A stretch of DNA of 64,000 bases from Sinimarinibacterium flocculans (lineage in GTDB: Bacteria; Pseudomonadota; Gammaproteobacteria; Nevskiales; Nevskiaceae): positions 62,001-126,000 of the forward strand of contig NZ_QICN01000004.1 of assembly GCF_003201205.1 (NCBI RefSeq), given 5' to 3'. Shown piece by piece: positions 41,498 through 50,879 of this stretch. The notes beneath the pieces are model-generated. The model was not told the origin of the DNA, ran no database searches, and saw nothing but the letters and a program-made list of their open reading frames with translations. The position numbers and the translations under genes are program-made. How positions within the stretch are numbered: position 1 is the stretch's first letter; each line of letters starts with the position of its first letter.

Positions 41498-42871
41498 TTG
41501 TCCACACACGACTACGACCTGTTCGTCATCGGCGGCGGCTCCGGCGGCGTGCGTGCCGCGCGCATCGCCGCCGGCCACGGTGCGCGCGTGGCGATTGCCG
41601 AGGCGGACCGTTTCGGCGGCACCTGCGTGATCCGCGGCTGCGTGCCGAAGAAGCTGCTGGTCTATGCCTCGCGTTTCAGTGACGAGTTCCACGACGCTGC
41701 CGGTTTCGGCTGGCAGATCGGAGCGCCCCGGTTCGACTGGCCGACCCTGATCGCGAACAAGGACCGCGAGATCGCACGCCTCGAAGGCTTGTATGCGGAA
41801 GGACTGGAAAAGGCCGGTGTGACGCTCTATCGCCAGCGCGCGCAACTGTCGGGCACGCAGGCCGTGCGTCTGGCCGATGGCCACAACGTCAGCGCCGCAC
41901 ACATCCTCATCGCGACCGGCGGTGTGCCGCGCCGCGACCCGGAGTGGGCCGCGCATCCGCGCGTGATCGTGTCCGACGACATGTTCGCTCTGCCGGCACT
42001 GCCGCAGCGCCTGATCGTCGTCGGCGGCGGCTACATCGCCGTGGAATTCGCCTGCCTGATGCACGGACTGGGGGTGCAGACGACGCTGGTCCACCGCGGG
42101 CCGGAACTGCTGCGCGGTTTCGACCAGGAACTCGCCGCCGCGCTGCGCGAGGCGATGGAAGCGCGCGGCATCGGCGTGCGGCTCGGCGTGCGGCCGGCCG
42201 CGTTCGCATCGCACGACGACAGGCTGAGCGTGCGTCTGGACGACGGCAGCATGCTCGAGGCCGACTACGCGCTGCTGGCGATCGGCCGCGAGCCGGCGAC
42301 CGCCGGACTCGGCCTCGACACGGCCGGTGTCGCCGTGAAGGCCGGCGGTGCGATCGAGGTCGACGCGGCGTCGCGCACCTCGGTGCCGGGCATCTACGCG
42401 GTCGGCGATGTCACCGATCGCGTCAACCTGACCCCGGTGGCGATCCGCGAAGGTCATGCCTTCGCCGACACGGTGTTCGGTGGCCGGCCGGCGACGGTGG
42501 ACCATGCGCTGATTCCGACGGCGGTGTTCAGCACGCCGGAACTCGGTACCGTCGGCTTGGGCGAGGCGCAGGCGCTCGCGGCGCATCCGCGGATCGAGAT
42601 CTACCGTGCGCGGTTCCGCCCGCTCAAGGCCACCCTCGGCGGCAGCCCGGAGCGGACACTACTGAAGCTGATCGTGGACGCCGACACGCAGCGCGTGCTG
42701 GGCGCCCACATGCTGGGGCCGGACGCGGGTGAAATGGCGCAGTTGCTGGGGATCGCGCTGCGCATGCGGGCCACCAAGGCCGACTTCGACGCGACGATGG
42801 CGGTACACCCGACGCTGGCCGAGGAATGGGTCACGCTCAGGGGGCCGCCGCAGCGGGTCGGCAACGCCTGA
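41498..42871 (+). CDS. gor: glutathione reductase
   Basis: NADPH-dependent flavoprotein disulfide reductase, 457 aa. FAD motif VIGGGSGGVRAARIAA, redox disulfide GGTCVIRGCVPKKLL, NADPH motif VVGGGYIAVEFACLMHG, the VGDVTDRVNLTPVA FAD segment, and the partner-subunit base His in VHPTLAEEW. The GGSGG and IRG wording is that of bacterial/plant glutathione reductases rather than lipoamide dehydrogenase or mercuric reductase. The start is read as TTG (LSTHDYDLFVIGG) with GGAG seven bases upstream; no closer ATG exists. It is convergent with the next gene with no bases between the two stops. Confidence 0.9.
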   Translation: MSTHDYDLFVIGGGSGGVRAARIAAGHGARVAIAEADRFGGTCVIRGCVPKKLLVYASRFSDEFHDAAGFGWQIGAPRFDWPTLIANKDREIARLEGLYAEGLEKAGVTLYRQRAQLSGTQAVRLADGHNVSAAHILIATGGVPRRDPEWAAHPRVIVSDDMFALPALPQRLIVVGGGYIAVEFACLMHGLGVQTTLVHRGPELLRGFDQELAAALREAMEARGIGVRLGVRPAAFASHDDRLSVRLDDGSMLEADYALLAIGREPATAGLGLDTAGVAVKAGGAIEVDAASRTSVPGIYAVGDVTDRVNLTPVAIREGHAFADTVFGGRPATVDHALIPTAVFSTPELGTVGLGEAQALAAHPRIEIYRARFRPLKATLGGSPERTLLKLIVDADTQRVLGAHMLGPDAGEMAQLLGIALRMRATKADFDATMAVHPTLAEEWVTLRGPPQRVGNA

Positions 42872-43861
42872 TCAGACGCCCAGGCGCTGCCGCAACGCCG
42901 CCGGCGTAAGGTAGGGCGGCGGCGACTGCCCTTCGAACTTCTGGATCAGACCGATGATCCGCGCATTGACCGGTGTCGGCACCTTGTGTTCGAGACCCAG
43001 GCAGACGATCTCGCCGTTGAGCTGGCCGATCTCCGTCGGCCGCCCGGCATCGACGTCGGCGACCATCGACGGATACGAGCCTTCCTGCAGGCCGTTGCGC
43101 AGTTTTGCGAACCACCACGGTAGCGGTGTGCGGCCGCCGAGCAGCGCACGGTAGACGCCGTACGGGATCGGCATCGGCAGTTTGTAGTCGATGCCGGCGG
43201 CGTCGAGCAGGCGGATCGCCTCGTCGAGCACGGCGACATAGATGGCGCGCAGGTCCGGGTGCGTCAGCAGGTCCTTGAACGTGGTGTGCGTCAGCGCGCA
43301 GATCGCGTTGGCGAGGTTGATCAGCAGCTTGCCCCAGGCGGCCGATTCGCCGGCGACGCGCGTGACCTGCATGCCGGTGCCGAAGGCGCGCAGCAGGCGT
43401 TCGTCGTCGCTGCCGATCAGCACCTGCGGGCGCGTGGTGATGCGTGCGTGCAGCGGCTCCAGCAACTGGCCGTTGAACATGATCGTCATCGGTACCGTGC
43501 GCGCGTCCGGGTAGCGCTCGCGGATGCGCCGCAGGGCGCCGACGCCGTTGAGCGTCGAGACGATGCTGCAGCGCTGAGGCACGTCGCCGAGCTGGTCGAG
43601 CACGGCGTCGAGCTGCGGGAACTTCACGCACAGCAGCAGGTAGTCGATGTCGTCGAGCGCCAGCGAGCGCGTGAGCTGCGGCTTGGGCGCGACGATCGGC
43701 GGATGGCCGGCGCCGGCGTGCTCGACGCGCAGGGTCTGCACCGTCTGCAGGGTCTCGACGTCCTTCTCCCGTACGTACAGCTTCGCCGGCTCGCGCCGCG
43801 CGGCCGTCAGATGGGCACACAGGATGGTGCCGACCGCTCCTGCACCGACCACGAGCATCAT
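42872..43861 (-). CDS. ketopantoate reductase (PanE/ApbA) family protein
   Basis: NADPH-dependent 2-ketopantoate reductase-like enzyme, 329 aa. The N-terminal Rossmann motif is LVVGAGAVGTILCAHL; the catalytic Lys is probably that of AAWGKLLINLANAICAL, with a conserved Glu/Asn region and the C-terminal GRPTEIGQLNGEIV (Ser/Asn substrate block). The family includes true PanE (coenzyme A biosynthesis) and many paralogues acting on other ketoacids, and this one is on the long side, so the role is left open. ATGATG start with GGAGA upstream. Confidence 0.85.
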   Translation of the reverse strand: MMLVVGAGAVGTILCAHLTAARREPAKLYVREKDVETLQTVQTLRVEHAGAGHPPIVAPKPQLTRSLALDDIDYLLLCVKFPQLDAVLDQLGDVPQRCSIVSTLNGVGALRRIRERYPDARTVPMTIMFNGQLLEPLHARITTRPQVLIGSDDERLLRAFGTGMQVTRVAGESAAWGKLLINLANAICALTHTTFKDLLTHPDLRAIYVAVLDEAIRLLDAAGIDYKLPMPIPYGVYRALLGGRTPLPWWFAKLRNGLQEGSYPSMVADVDAGRPTEIGQLNGEIVCLGLEHKVPTPVNARIIGLIQKFEGQSPPPYLTPAALRQRLGV

Positions 43862-43966
43862 GTTGGATCTTCTCCCCGCTGGCTGACTGCTGGCTGTGGC
43901 GGCAACGTGGAGCATCGGCACGGCCAAGTCAATGCGCCCGGGCTATGATGGGCCAGGAGGTGATGG

Positions 43967-46900
43967 ATGGATCAGCCAGGGGCACGGCAGTGCGGAAGCT
44001 GCGGGACGGAGAATCCGGCCGGAGCGCGCTTCTGCAACCAGTGCGGCAGCCGTCTGGATGCCCCGGCACGCGCCGCCTACACGCCGGCGCACCTGGCCGG
44101 CACGCTGGCCCAGGGTGCGGCGCTCCAGGGCGAGCGCAAGCGCGTGACGGTGCTGTTCGCCGATATCAAGGGATCGACCCGGCTGGCCGAGCAGGCCGGC
44201 GCGGAGCTCTGGCACCAGGTCCTCGACCGTTTCTTCGGCATCCTCGCGCGCGTCGTCCACACCTTCGAGGGCACGATCAACCAGTACACCGGCGACGGCA
44301 TCATGGCGCTGTTCGGCGCGCCGCGCGCGCTCGAGGATCACGCCGGCCACGCCGCCTACGCGGCCCTGCAGATGCAGCAGGAAGTGCGCCGCTATGCCGA
44401 CGAGCTGCGCCTGGCGCACGGTCTCAACCTGTCGATGCGCGTGGGCCTGAACAGCGGCGAAGTCGTCGTCGGCCGCATCGGCGACGACCTGCGCCACGAC
44501 TACACCGCGCAGGGACCGACGGTGAACCTGGCGGCACGCGTCGAGAACATCTGCGAGCCGGGACTGGTCTACGCCACCTGCGAGACCGCGCGCCAGATCG
44601 ACGACCGCTTCCGCCTGCGCAATCTCGGCGCGACCCAGATTCCCGGTGTCGAGCTGCCGGTCGAGGTGTTCGAGCTCGAGGCGGCGAAGTCCGGCCTGCG
44701 TACGCGCCTGCAGCGCAGTCTCGCGCGCAGCGGCTCCCCGTTCATCGGTCGCGACGCGGAGCTGCAACGTCTCACCGAAGCACTGGAGCGCGCCCGCGGC
44801 GGGCAGGGCCAGGTGGTCACCGTCGTCGGCAACGCGGGCATCGGCAAGTCGCGCCTGTGCCACGAGTTCGTGCGCGCCTGCGAGCGCGATGGCGTCAAGG
44901 TCCATCGCAGCAGCGGAGTGCCCTACGCGAGCCGCCTGCCGATGTTCCCGTTCCGCGAACTGCTGCGCAGCAAGCTCGGCGTACCCGACGACGCCGCGCC
45001 GACGGATGCGCGCCGCTGGATCGCCGGTGCGCTGCTGCTTGAGAGCCCGGACAACGCCGCGCTGCTGCCGCCGCTGTTCGAGTTCCTCGGCATCGGCGAG
45101 CACGACGACCGCACGCCGGATGCGGCCGTCACGATGCAGCAGCGCATGCTCGACGAGCTGGCCCAGTACCTGCCCTGCGACGAAGGGCCGATCATCCTGC
45201 TGATCGAGGACCTGCATTTTCTCGATCACGCCAGCGAGGCGTTCCTGCCGCGCCTGTGCGAGGCGGTGCGCGGACGGGCCTGCCTGCTGCTGATGAATCA
45301 CCGCAACGACTACGCGTCGGAATGGCTGCAGCCCTTCGTCGACGAGGCCCTGCCGCTGACCGCCTTGCGCCCTGCGCAGCTGCATCGCCTGGCATCGACG
45401 CTGCTCGGAGAGGACCCGTCGCTCGAGGGTGTCGCCGACATCATCGTGCAGCGCGCCGCCGGCAATCCGTACTTCGTCGAGGAGGCGGTGCAGGCGCTGG
45501 TCGATGGCGGCTGGTTGCAAGGACGTCCGCGGGCTTGGACGCTGCGGCGGCCCATCGACGAGTGGCCGCTACCGGACAGCGTGCAGGCGCTGCTGGCCGC
45601 CCGCATCGACCGGTTGCCGGATGCCCTGCGCGCGCGGTTGCAGACCGCCGCGGTCGTCGGTCTGGAGTTCGATGCGCGGATTCTCGATGCGCTCGATGCC
45701 AGCGGCGACGCCGAGGCCGACTTGGCTGCGCTCCAGGATCTGGGCTTCGTCCACGACCGCGACGACGGCGGCAGCGCGTTCTGTCATCCGCTGATGCAGG
45801 AAGTGGCCTACCGCGGCCAACTCGAGACACGCCGGCGGGCGCTGCACGCCGACCTCGCCCGGCTGCTCGCCAGCCGCTGCGGCGGCCTCGACGCCGAGCC
45901 GTCCGCGGGCGCGCTCGCCGTGGCACTGCACTGGCAGCGGGCCGGCGAGTGGGCCCGGGCCGGCGCCTGGAACCTCACGGCCTCGCGCTGGCTGGTGTCG
46001 CAGGACATGCCCAGCACGGTCGAGCAGGCGCGGCTGGCCCTGGCGCATTTCGACCGGGCCGAGGAGTCGCCGGAGGTGCTGCTCGGCCGCATCGCCGCCC
46101 GTGCGGCACTGATCCGCATCGCACAGTTCGCGCCGGTGGGCGAGGAGACGGTCGAGCGGGTCTATGCCGAGGCGCGCGCGCTGGCCCGACGCTGCGGCGA
46201 TGTCGGCGCCGACGCCGAGCTGCAGATCTCCTACGGCAACGAACTGATGCACCGCGGCCAGGTGGACGCGGCGGCGCAGATCCACGAGCAGGCGATGGAC
46301 CTGTGCTTCGCCCACGGCCGTGCCGAGCTGATCAACCGGTTCCGCGTGGCGGTGCTGATCACCTTCAATGCAGCCGGGCGCCTGCGCCGCATCGTCGAGA
46401 TTCTCGACCGCGCCGGCGGCGACTGGCGCACGCGCGCGGTCGACGAGGAGAACTATCTGTCGCGCGGCTTCTACGGCCTGATGCTGGCGTGGATGGGGCG
46501 CTTGCAGGAGGCCAGCCGACATCAGCAGGCGGCGATCGAGTTCGCCGCACGTGGCCAGCGCATGGCGAGCTGGATCTATGCGAGCACCGTCGATCTGGCG
46601 CTGCTCGGCGGCGACGACGGCGGCGCGCTGATGCACACGCGCACCGGGCTGGAACAGGCCGAGAAGTTCGGCAGTCCGTTCTTCCGCGCGGTGGCCCTGC
46701 GTGCGCACGGGCTCGCGCTGAGTCTGAACGGGCGCCACGCCGAGGCGCTGGCCCTGCTGCACGAGGCCCTGCCGCTGGTGGCCAAGGGCGCCCTCGCGCA
46801 CCAGTTCGAAGCGAATCTGCTCGCGACTCTGGCGCAGGCGCAGCTGGCGGCCGGCGACGAGATCGCGGCCGAGGCGAGCGCGCGTGCGGCGCGCCGCAGT

Positions 46901-47218
46901 GCCCAGGGAGCCGGCTCGCGGATCTGGGAGATCGCCGCGTGGCTGGCCTGGCTGCGGTTGCCGACGACCGCGGAGCGCCGCAGCGAGGCGGTGGAGGGCC
47001 TGCAGCGTGTCGAGGCACTGATCGACTTCTGCGGCGCCGAGGGTTTCCGTCCCTGGTGGCACCTTGCCCGTGCGCACTGGGCCACCGATGCCGCCGTCGC
47101 GCGCAGCGAATGTCGCCACGCGCGCAGCGCGTTCCTGGCGATCGGTGCGCAGGTGCACGCCGCGCGCCTGGCGCAGGCCGATACTCAAGAGCGGACGGGG
47201 ATGCGAGAATCGGCCTGA
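43967..47218 (+). CDS. zinc-ribbon/class III nucleotidyl cyclase/STAND ATPase fusion
   Basis: Multidomain signalling protein, 1083 aa. A zinc ribbon (C9-x2-C12, C23-x2-C26) is followed by a class III cyclase catalytic domain (about 57-235): metal Asps D66 (LFADIKGST) and D110 (YTGDGIMALFG), transition-state N187 and R191 (VNLAAR). The position that is normally Lys for base recognition reads Gln106 (INQYTGD). Next comes an AAA/STAND ATPase with Walker A GNAGIGKS (288-295) and Walker B-like IILLIEDLHFLD, then a long helical, TPR-like C-terminus. AGGAGGTG precedes the ATG. It is the first of three linked genes ending with an exporter that carries a cyclic-nucleotide-binding domain, so it may make the signal for it. 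Confidence 0.92.
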   Translation: MDQPGARQCGSCGTENPAGARFCNQCGSRLDAPARAAYTPAHLAGTLAQGAALQGERKRVTVLFADIKGSTRLAEQAGAELWHQVLDRFFGILARVVHTFEGTINQYTGDGIMALFGAPRALEDHAGHAAYAALQMQQEVRRYADELRLAHGLNLSMRVGLNSGEVVVGRIGDDLRHDYTAQGPTVNLAARVENICEPGLVYATCETARQIDDRFRLRNLGATQIPGVELPVEVFELEAAKSGLRTRLQRSLARSGSPFIGRDAELQRLTEALERARGGQGQVVTVVGNAGIGKSRLCHEFVRACERDGVKVHRSSGVPYASRLPMFPFRELLRSKLGVPDDAAPTDARRWIAGALLLESPDNAALLPPLFEFLGIGEHDDRTPDAAVTMQQRMLDELAQYLPCDEGPIILLIEDLHFLDHASEAFLPRLCEAVRGRACLLLMNHRNDYASEWLQPFVDEALPLTALRPAQLHRLASTLLGEDPSLEGVADIIVQRAAGNPYFVEEAVQALVDGGWLQGRPRAWTLRRPIDEWPLPDSVQALLAARIDRLPDALRARLQTAAVVGLEFDARILDALDASGDAEADLAALQDLGFVHDRDDGGSAFCHPLMQEVAYRGQLETRRRALHADLARLLASRCGGLDAEPSAGALAVALHWQRAGEWARAGAWNLTASRWLVSQDMPSTVEQARLALAHFDRAEESPEVLLGRIAARAALIRIAQFAPVGEETVERVYAEARALARRCGDVGADAELQISYGNELMHRGQVDAAAQIHEQAMDLCFAHGRAELINRFRVAVLITFNAAGRLRRIVEILDRAGGDWRTRAVDEENYLSRGFYGLMLAWMGRLQEASRHQQAAIEFAARGQRMASWIYASTVDLALLGGDDGGALMHTRTGLEQAEKFGSPFFRAVALRAHGLALSLNGRHAEALALLHEALPLVAKGALAHQFEANLLATLAQAQLAAGDEIAAEASARAARRSAQGAGSRIWEIAAWLAWLRLPTTAERRSEAVEGLQRVEALIDFCGAEGFRPWWHLARAHWATDAAVARSECRHARSAFLAIGAQVHAARLAQADTQERTGMRESA

Positions 47219-47243
47219 ATCCGGGGCCAGCCGGGGAGAGACC

Positions 47244-48032
47244 ATGGGCAAGGGAAAAGCGCGCATGCGGCTCGCGGCCGTCATGCTCGCGGCAATGCCG
47301 ACGACACTCGCGTTCGCCGACGAGCCGCTCGACGCCGTGCTGTCGTGCATGCGCGCGAACGTGCCGCAGTCGGTGCAGATCAAGGAAGTCGAACTCACGG
47401 CGGTCGATCGCGTGGGCAGCAAGCGCGTGCTGCGCGGTCGCCTGTACGGTCAGCGCGAGAAGGAGCAGCTGCGCACGTCGCTGAAGATCGCCGCACCGCC
47501 GGATCTGGCCGGCGCCGCCTACCTGCTGCGCGAGAAAGGCGATGGCGACGAGATGTACATGTACGTGCCCGCGCTGCAGCGCGTGCGTCGCATCACCGGA
47601 ACCGGCAGCGACGGCTCGCTGTGGGGCACCGACCTGTCCTACGGCGACGTCAAGCAGATCAACAACGCGTTCTCGGCCGGCGGCGGTGCCGTCGACGGGC
47701 AGGGCGAACTCGACGGGCGGCCGGTCCACCTGCTGACCCTGGTGCCCGATCCGGCCGAGGACTCGCGCTATGCCAGCATGAAGGTCTGGGTCGACCAGCA
47801 GACCTGCGTGAGCCTTCGCGCCGATTTCTACGAGGGCAGCACGGTGCGCAAGCGCTGGTCCGCCGACCCGGCCTCGCTGGCACGCGCCGGCAAGCACTGG
47901 TACGTCGGAAGGGCAACGATGAGTGATCTGGTCGAGGGCACGAGTACGAGTCTGCGCGTGCTCGGCGTGAGCAGCGACGTCGACCTCGCCGGGCGCTACT
48001 TCAATCCGCAGACCTTCTATCTCGGCAGTTGA
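47244..48032 (+). CDS. periplasmic LolA-like (outer membrane lipoprotein-sorting) protein
   Basis: Exported protein of 262 aa with signal peptide MRLAAVMLAAMPTTLAFA (after MGKGKA) and the LolA_like family pattern: KEQLRTSLKIAAPPDLAGAA, GDEMYMYVPALQRVRRITG, SDGSLWGTDLSYGDVKQIN and ASMKVWVDQQTCVSLRADFY. Such proteins are commonly encoded beside RND/MMPL exporters and are thought to carry hydrophobic molecules in the periplasm. It starts 25 bases after the cyclase gene and its TGA overlaps the ATG of the RND gene (TGATG), so it is probably the periplasmic partner of that exporter. Confidence 0.88.
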   Translation: MGKGKARMRLAAVMLAAMPTTLAFADEPLDAVLSCMRANVPQSVQIKEVELTAVDRVGSKRVLRGRLYGQREKEQLRTSLKIAAPPDLAGAAYLLREKGDGDEMYMYVPALQRVRRITGTGSDGSLWGTDLSYGDVKQINNAFSAGGGAVDGQGELDGRPVHLLTLVPDPAEDSRYASMKVWVDQQTCVSLRADFYEGSTVRKRWSADPASLARAGKHWYVGRATMSDLVEGTSTSLRVLGVSSDVDLAGRYFNPQTFYLGS

Positions 48033-50749
48033 TGCAGCGGCTGCTCTCGTCGCTGGCGGCGCATCCGCTCGCGCTGGTCTGCGCGGTGCTGGCGCTGTCC
48101 GTGCTGGCGGCGGCGACGCTGTTCGACGCCCGCACGGGGCAGATCCGTCTGCGGGTCGATCCGTCGCTGGAGCGGCTGCTGCCGCCGCAGGACGAGGATC
48201 GGGCCCTGTTCGACCGCGTGCGTGCGCTGTTCGGCGAGACCGATCCGGTGCTGCTCGCGGTGGAACTCGGCAATGTCTACACCGCCGGGAACATCGAACG
48301 CATCGACCGTCTGACGCGGCGCCTGGCCGAGCTCGAGGGGGTGCGACAGGTCGTCTCGATCGCCAACGTGCAGAACCCGGTGGCCGACGAGTTCGGCATC
48401 AACCTCAGCACCTTCGCCGCGCAGGCGCGCGCCGATCCGGCGGCGGTCGCGGGCTTCGCCCAGCAGGTGGCCGACAACCCGATCTATCGTGACGCCCTGG
48501 TGTCCGAGGACGGCCGTGTCGCGGCGTTCGCGCTGAGCTTCGCCGATCTCGACGAGACCCGCTTTCGCGCCGAGGATTACACCGGCCGCATCCGCGCGAT
48601 GGCCCACGAGATCACCGGCGCCGAACAGGTCTGGGTGACCGGCAGTCCGGTGATCAAGGCGGCGACCACCGACGCGATCCTGCGCACGCTCAAGTTCACG
48701 ATTCCCGCGATCTTCGCGCTGGTCGTGATCCTGCTGCTCGCCGCCTTCCGCAGTCTGCCGACAGTCGTCTTCGCCGCACTGACGGTCGCGCTGGCGGTGC
48801 TGTGGACGCTGGCGATCGCCTCGGCCTTGGAACTGTCGCTGAACCTGGTGACCACGCTGGTCCCGGTGCTCGTGGCGACGCTGTGCCTGGCCTACACCGT
48901 GCACGTGCTCGCCGAGTACTTTCATCCGCGGCGCCCGGAGCAGCAACGCGACCGGCTCGAGCGGGTCTATCGCCGCATGGGCGCGAGCCTGACGTTGTCC
49001 GGCGCGACCACCGTGGCCGGCTTTCTTGCTCTGATTCCCGGCTCGCTGCCCGCCGTCGCGCAATTCGCGGCGCTGTCCTCGCTCGGCGTCGGCCTGTCCG
49101 TGCTGCTGAGCCTGCTGTTCCTGCCGGCGCTGCTGACGCTGATCGGACCGCAGGGCGGCCGTCGCCCGCTCGGCGCGGCGATGTTTGCGCGCAAGGCACG
49201 CAAGCTCGCGGTGTTCGACCTGAAGTGGCGCAACTGGATCATTGCGATCGCCGTGCTGTCGCTGCCGGTCGACCTGTATTACGCCAGCAAGATTCGCGTC
49301 GGCACCGAGTACATCAACGGCTTCGACGCCGACCAGACGGTGCGCGTCGACTACGAGGCGATCAACAGTGCCTTCGGCGGCGCCAATCTGGTGTCGATCC
49401 TCATCGAGACCTACGTCAACGACGCGCTGACCGATCCGGCGCTGATCCGCGAGGTCGAATCGCTGCAGGACTGGCTCGAGGAGCAGCCGGAAGTCGGGGC
49501 GACGGTGTCGTACGTCGACCACCTCAAGCTGATCAACCGCAACCTCAACGACGGCGATCCGGCGTTCCACCGGATTCCCGACGACGCCACCGCGGTCAAG
49601 CAGCTGCTGGTGTTCGGCGGCAGCGACGAGATCCGCCGCGTGATCGACTCGAGGTTCCGCACCGCCCTGATCGCGGTGCGTATCCGTGTCGACGCATCGA
49701 TCGAGATCGCCGAGTTCGTGCGGCGCACCGAGTCGCGGCTACAGAAGATGAGTCCGCCGCTCAACGGTCAGGTAACCGGCAGCCCGGTGCTGGCGACGCG
49801 TACCGTCAACGAGATCGCCTCGGGGCAGCTCACCTCGCTGCTGGTCGCCTTCGCGGTGATCTGGGCGATGCTGGCGCTGATGTTCACCTCGGTGCGCTCG
49901 GCACTGCTGTCGATGCTGCCGAACGCGCTGCCGGTGGCGCTGTACTTCGGCACCCTGGGCGCGCTCGACATCACCCTCAGTCCGACCACGAGCCTGATCG
50001 CCTGCGTCGTGCTCGGCATCGCCGTCGACGACACGATCCACTTTCTCACCCGCTTCAATCACGATGCGCGTGCCAAGGCCAGCGAGAAGGCGGCGGTCAA
50101 GAGCGCGCTGGCCTCGGTGCTGCGCCCGGTCACGTTCACCACCGTCGCGCTCGCGCTGGGCTTTCTCGTGTTCACCGGCAGCGAGCTGCGCAACCAGGTG
50201 CAGTTCGGCGCGCTGGCCGCATTCACCATCGTGCTGGCCTGGGTCTCGGACGTGACGCTGACGCCGGCGCTGGGCTCGCGCCTGCGCATCGTCACCCTAT
50301 GGGACATCCTGCGCCTCGACCTGGGTCAGTCGCCGCAGCACACGATCCCGCTGTTCTCCGGGCTGTCCCTGCGCCAGGCCCGCGTCTTCGCGCTGATGTC
50401 GCGCCTGGAGACCCATCCCACCGGCGCCCGCGTGATCAACCAGGGCGATTCGGCGCGCGACATCTACGTCGTGGTCGACGGGACCCTGCAGGTCTGGGTC
50501 GAGCGCAATGGCGACCGCAAGGCGCTGGCGGCGATGGCGCGCGGCGCGGTCATGGGCGAGGCGGGCTACTTCGGTCAGCGCCGCACGGCGAATGTCGACG
50601 CGCTGACGCCGGTGCGCCTGCTGCGCTTCGACTCGCAGGACCTGGAGCGGCTGCGACAGCGCTATCCGCGCATCGCGGCGGTGATCTACCGCAATCTCAA
50701 CCGGATCCAGGCCGAGCGCCTGGCGCGCGCCACGGCAATGATCCAGTAG
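48032..50749 (+). CDS. RND/MMPL-family exporter with C-terminal cyclic-nucleotide-binding domain
   Basis: Inner-membrane RND superfamily exporter, 905 aa, of the two-repeat MMPL/SSD type: helix 1 (LALVCAVLALSVLAAATLF), periplasmic domain, five helices (including TIPAIFALVVILLLAAFRSL), then the same plan again with a proton-relay-type GIAVDDTIHFLTRFNHDA. The last about 135 residues form a cNMP-binding domain: IPLFSGLSLRQARVF start, a phosphate-binding cassette of GEAGYFGQRRTANV that keeps the Glu and Arg (RTA), and a C-helix. Export of a lipid-like substrate gated or tuned by cAMP/cGMP is the natural reading, given the cyclase two genes upstream. Confidence 0.92.
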   Translation: MQRLLSSLAAHPLALVCAVLALSVLAAATLFDARTGQIRLRVDPSLERLLPPQDEDRALFDRVRALFGETDPVLLAVELGNVYTAGNIERIDRLTRRLAELEGVRQVVSIANVQNPVADEFGINLSTFAAQARADPAAVAGFAQQVADNPIYRDALVSEDGRVAAFALSFADLDETRFRAEDYTGRIRAMAHEITGAEQVWVTGSPVIKAATTDAILRTLKFTIPAIFALVVILLLAAFRSLPTVVFAALTVALAVLWTLAIASALELSLNLVTTLVPVLVATLCLAYTVHVLAEYFHPRRPEQQRDRLERVYRRMGASLTLSGATTVAGFLALIPGSLPAVAQFAALSSLGVGLSVLLSLLFLPALLTLIGPQGGRRPLGAAMFARKARKLAVFDLKWRNWIIAIAVLSLPVDLYYASKIRVGTEYINGFDADQTVRVDYEAINSAFGGANLVSILIETYVNDALTDPALIREVESLQDWLEEQPEVGATVSYVDHLKLINRNLNDGDPAFHRIPDDATAVKQLLVFGGSDEIRRVIDSRFRTALIAVRIRVDASIEIAEFVRRTESRLQKMSPPLNGQVTGSPVLATRTVNEIASGQLTSLLVAFAVIWAMLALMFTSVRSALLSMLPNALPVALYFGTLGALDITLSPTTSLIACVVLGIAVDDTIHFLTRFNHDARAKASEKAAVKSALASVLRPVTFTTVALALGFLVFTGSELRNQVQFGALAAFTIVLAWVSDVTLTPALGSRLRIVTLWDILRLDLGQSPQHTIPLFSGLSLRQARVFALMSRLETHPTGARVINQGDSARDIYVVVDGTLQVWVERNGDRKALAAMARGAVMGEAGYFGQRRTANVDALTPVRLLRFDSQDLERLRQRYPRIAAVIYRNLNRIQAERLARATAMIQ

Positions 50750-50879
50750 CCTTGCCGCCGCTTCCGCGCCGGGACGGGTAGGGCGCTCGGTCCTATCCGT
50801 TTGCAGGGTGCGGCGCCACCGGCGACGCGCTAGCGTTCGTCGCCTGACCGGACCGACATCATCGAAGAAGGGGAGTCCC

